A stretch of 33,012 nucleotides of DNA from assembly GCA_001823215.1 (NCBI GenBank), contig MHTV01000012.1, positions 1 through 33,012 of the forward strand, in the 5' to 3' direction. The position numbers were made by a program, and so were the translations under genes. The notes under the pieces are model-generated. The model searched no databases. It worked only from the letters and a program-made list of their open reading frames with translations, and was not told where the DNA came from. Every line of letters starts with the position of its first letter. The stretch's first letter is position 1. The DNA is from Candidatus Wildermuthbacteria bacterium RIFCSPHIGHO2_02_FULL_45_25 (GTDB lineage: Bacteria > Patescibacteriota > Minisyncoccia > Minisyncoccales > UBA10102). Positions 32,360-33,012 of this stretch are shown piece by piece.

Positions 32360-32382
32360 GGAGTTCTCCGAACTCCTTTTTT
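32360..32382 (+). terminator. Second forward terminator
   Basis: GGAGTTC-TCC-GAACTCC (32360-32376) is followed by TTTTTT. It is 22 nt after the preceding hairpin, so two plus-strand terminators stand in tandem with no certain gene before them. The stop codon of the minus-strand hypothetical gene lies at 32381-32383. Confidence 0.75.
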
Positions 32383-32863
32383 AAGTTAGAAGCGCGGCTC
32401 CGATAATATCGCTTAGCAGGAGCATTTCCTGTTGCGGAAAAAACCTGTAATGCCGCCATCCAAGGGTGGCACGGTAGAAAAAGATGGATTGGTATGCTGG
32501 ATCCCCACACGGACTCCCGTCTGTGTGTACCTGTTGCTCCCACAGAAAAAAAATGGATTCCCCGGGCAAGGCCGTGTTGTACCGATCCCTTGGGTTCGTC
32601 TTGGTTATGACCTCCCCGAGGTCGTTCAAGACATCTTGGCTTTTCGTAATCATCCACTTGGGCTCCCCATGGGAACAGTTCCCTATGGGGATTACGAAGT
32701 TTCCCGGAGGAGCGCGACGAATCAGCGCCCTCACGTCCTCGTTGAAGGCGCCCTGCAGGCGGCCCACCTCCCAATGGGACATCCGTCCCTGGCCGCAGGA
32801 ATTCACTGCAGTCCCCTTTCCTTGAAGATCGGCTATTTCTCTCTCAAACTTTGGAAATAACAT
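32381..32863 (-). CDS. Hypothetical protein, 160 residues
   Basis: The minus-strand frame from ATG 32863 has AGGGAG about 8 nt upstream; a GTG six codons earlier is possible. The product begins MLFPKFEREIADLQGKG. It contains GNFVIPIGNCSHGEPKWMI, RYNTALPGESIFFLWEQQ and YQSIFFYRATLGWRHYRFFPQQ, patterns of a soluble mixed alpha/beta domain rather than random translation. There is no signal peptide or membrane helix. I do not recognise the family. Plus-strand frames over the same bases (32432-32860, 32484-32825) lack ribosome sites and look less protein-like. The remaining 149 nt to the window end show no gene. Confidence 0.55.
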   Translation of the reverse strand: MLFPKFEREIADLQGKGTAVNSCGQGRMSHWEVGRLQGAFNEDVRALIRRAPPGNFVIPIGNCSHGEPKWMITKSQDVLNDLGEVITKTNPRDRYNTALPGESIFFLWEQQVHTDGSPCGDPAYQSIFFYRATLGWRHYRFFPQQEMLLLSDIIGAALLT

Positions 32864-33012
32864 TTTTTCTCTCCCTGGCACGGCCTGCCGTTCGGTCAGG
32901 GCTTATGCGCCATTATTTGGTCTGCTTGCTATTCTTCATAGTGTGGTGTGAATAGTTGTCCCTTCTTGCTGGGCTCACTTGATCAGGAAATTCAGAGATA
33001 TTGCACAATCGG

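Larger units (their letters stand above)
32134..32382 (+). other. Unassigned forward transcript region, candidate small RNA or small ORF
   Basis: On the plus strand, a -10-like TATATT (32135-32140) is followed 8 nt later by ATG 32149. A 65-codon open frame there ends at 32346, inside a terminator hairpin, and its product (rich in Ser, Asn and Gln) is unlike any family I recognise. TTCARTCCTCCAYT occurs twice (near 32187 and 32262), and cctccat/atggagg can pair. Two strong forward terminators close the region. A non-coding RNA is at least as likely as the small protein. No -35 box is clear. Confidence 0.3.

Noticed and set aside
32432-32860. Plus-strand open frames opposite the hypothetical gene at the window end
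   Set aside because: They have no ribosome site and a Pro/Ser-rich unordered translation; the minus-strand frame has a ribosome site and more protein-like sequence.
1-33012. tRNA or rRNA genes, insertion sequences, or recoded TGA
   Set aside because: No T-arm-like GTTCGAATC context outside coding regions, no transposase-like frame, and TGA clearly ends several genes (for example at 110 and 8542).

Overview
The window looks like a chromosomal segment of a Patescibacteria (CPR) bacterium, probably Parcubacteria-like. The reasons are the pairing of an ECF-type sigma factor with a DUF5667-type membrane protein, a very large secreted surface protein with an N-terminal peptidoglycan-binding-like domain, tight gene packing, and many promoters whose -10 box sits only 7-10 nt before the start codon. 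TGA is used as an ordinary stop, so the recoded SR1/Gracilibacteria lineages are unlikely. The lineage is an inference from gene content; there is no rRNA or tRNA gene in the window.

Layout. (1) 1-7.9 kb, housekeeping and quality control: the tail of an unknown gene, a NifS/IscS cysteine desulfurase, a membrane-anchored HtrA-type protease, ClpB, an HtrA-like protein that has lost its catalytic triad, a ComEA-like helix-hairpin-helix protein and an HTH protein. (2) 7.9-13.4 kb, cell-surface regulation and structure: a sigma factor behind a leader rich in TAGGACA motifs, a DUF5667-type membrane protein with a good ECF-type promoter, and the 1170-residue S-layer-like protein. (3) 13.4-18.1 kb: two convergent O-antigen ligase/polymerase-plus-TPR systems, one a single fused gene and the other split into two overlapping genes, whose stop codons abut. 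(4) 18.3-30.7 kb, a glycan locus: PseB-like dehydratase, DMT-type transporter, TPR-like protein, pseudaminic-acid-type methylase, a capsule-type glycosyltransferase candidate, PseC-like aminotransferase, N-acetyl sugar amidotransferase with dedicated HisH and HisF partners, SpsF-like cytidylyltransferase, TylF-like methyltransferase and a Wzx-like flippase. (5) 30.8-32.1 kb: an AbiEi/AbiEii toxin-antitoxin pair behind an inverted-repeat operator. (6) 32.1-33.0 kb: a gene-poor stretch with two forward terminators and one hypothetical gene.

How it fits together: regions 2-4 read as an envelope module, with an S-layer-type protein and machinery to make, modify, flip and polymerise or transfer an amino- or amidino-sugar glycan. 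PseB and PseC make a 4-amino-4,6-dideoxy sugar nucleotide. The amidotransferase with HisH/HisF would add an amidino group, and the flippase and ligase-like proteins would move and transfer the glycan. PseG, PseH and PseI are absent from the window, so the end product is open.

The most unusual feature is a family of three hairpin elements (209-341, 2874-3006, 8538-8672). They share a core, but their outer arms differ between copies while staying complementary within each copy. An internal stem also carries a compensatory change. I know of no named element that matches.
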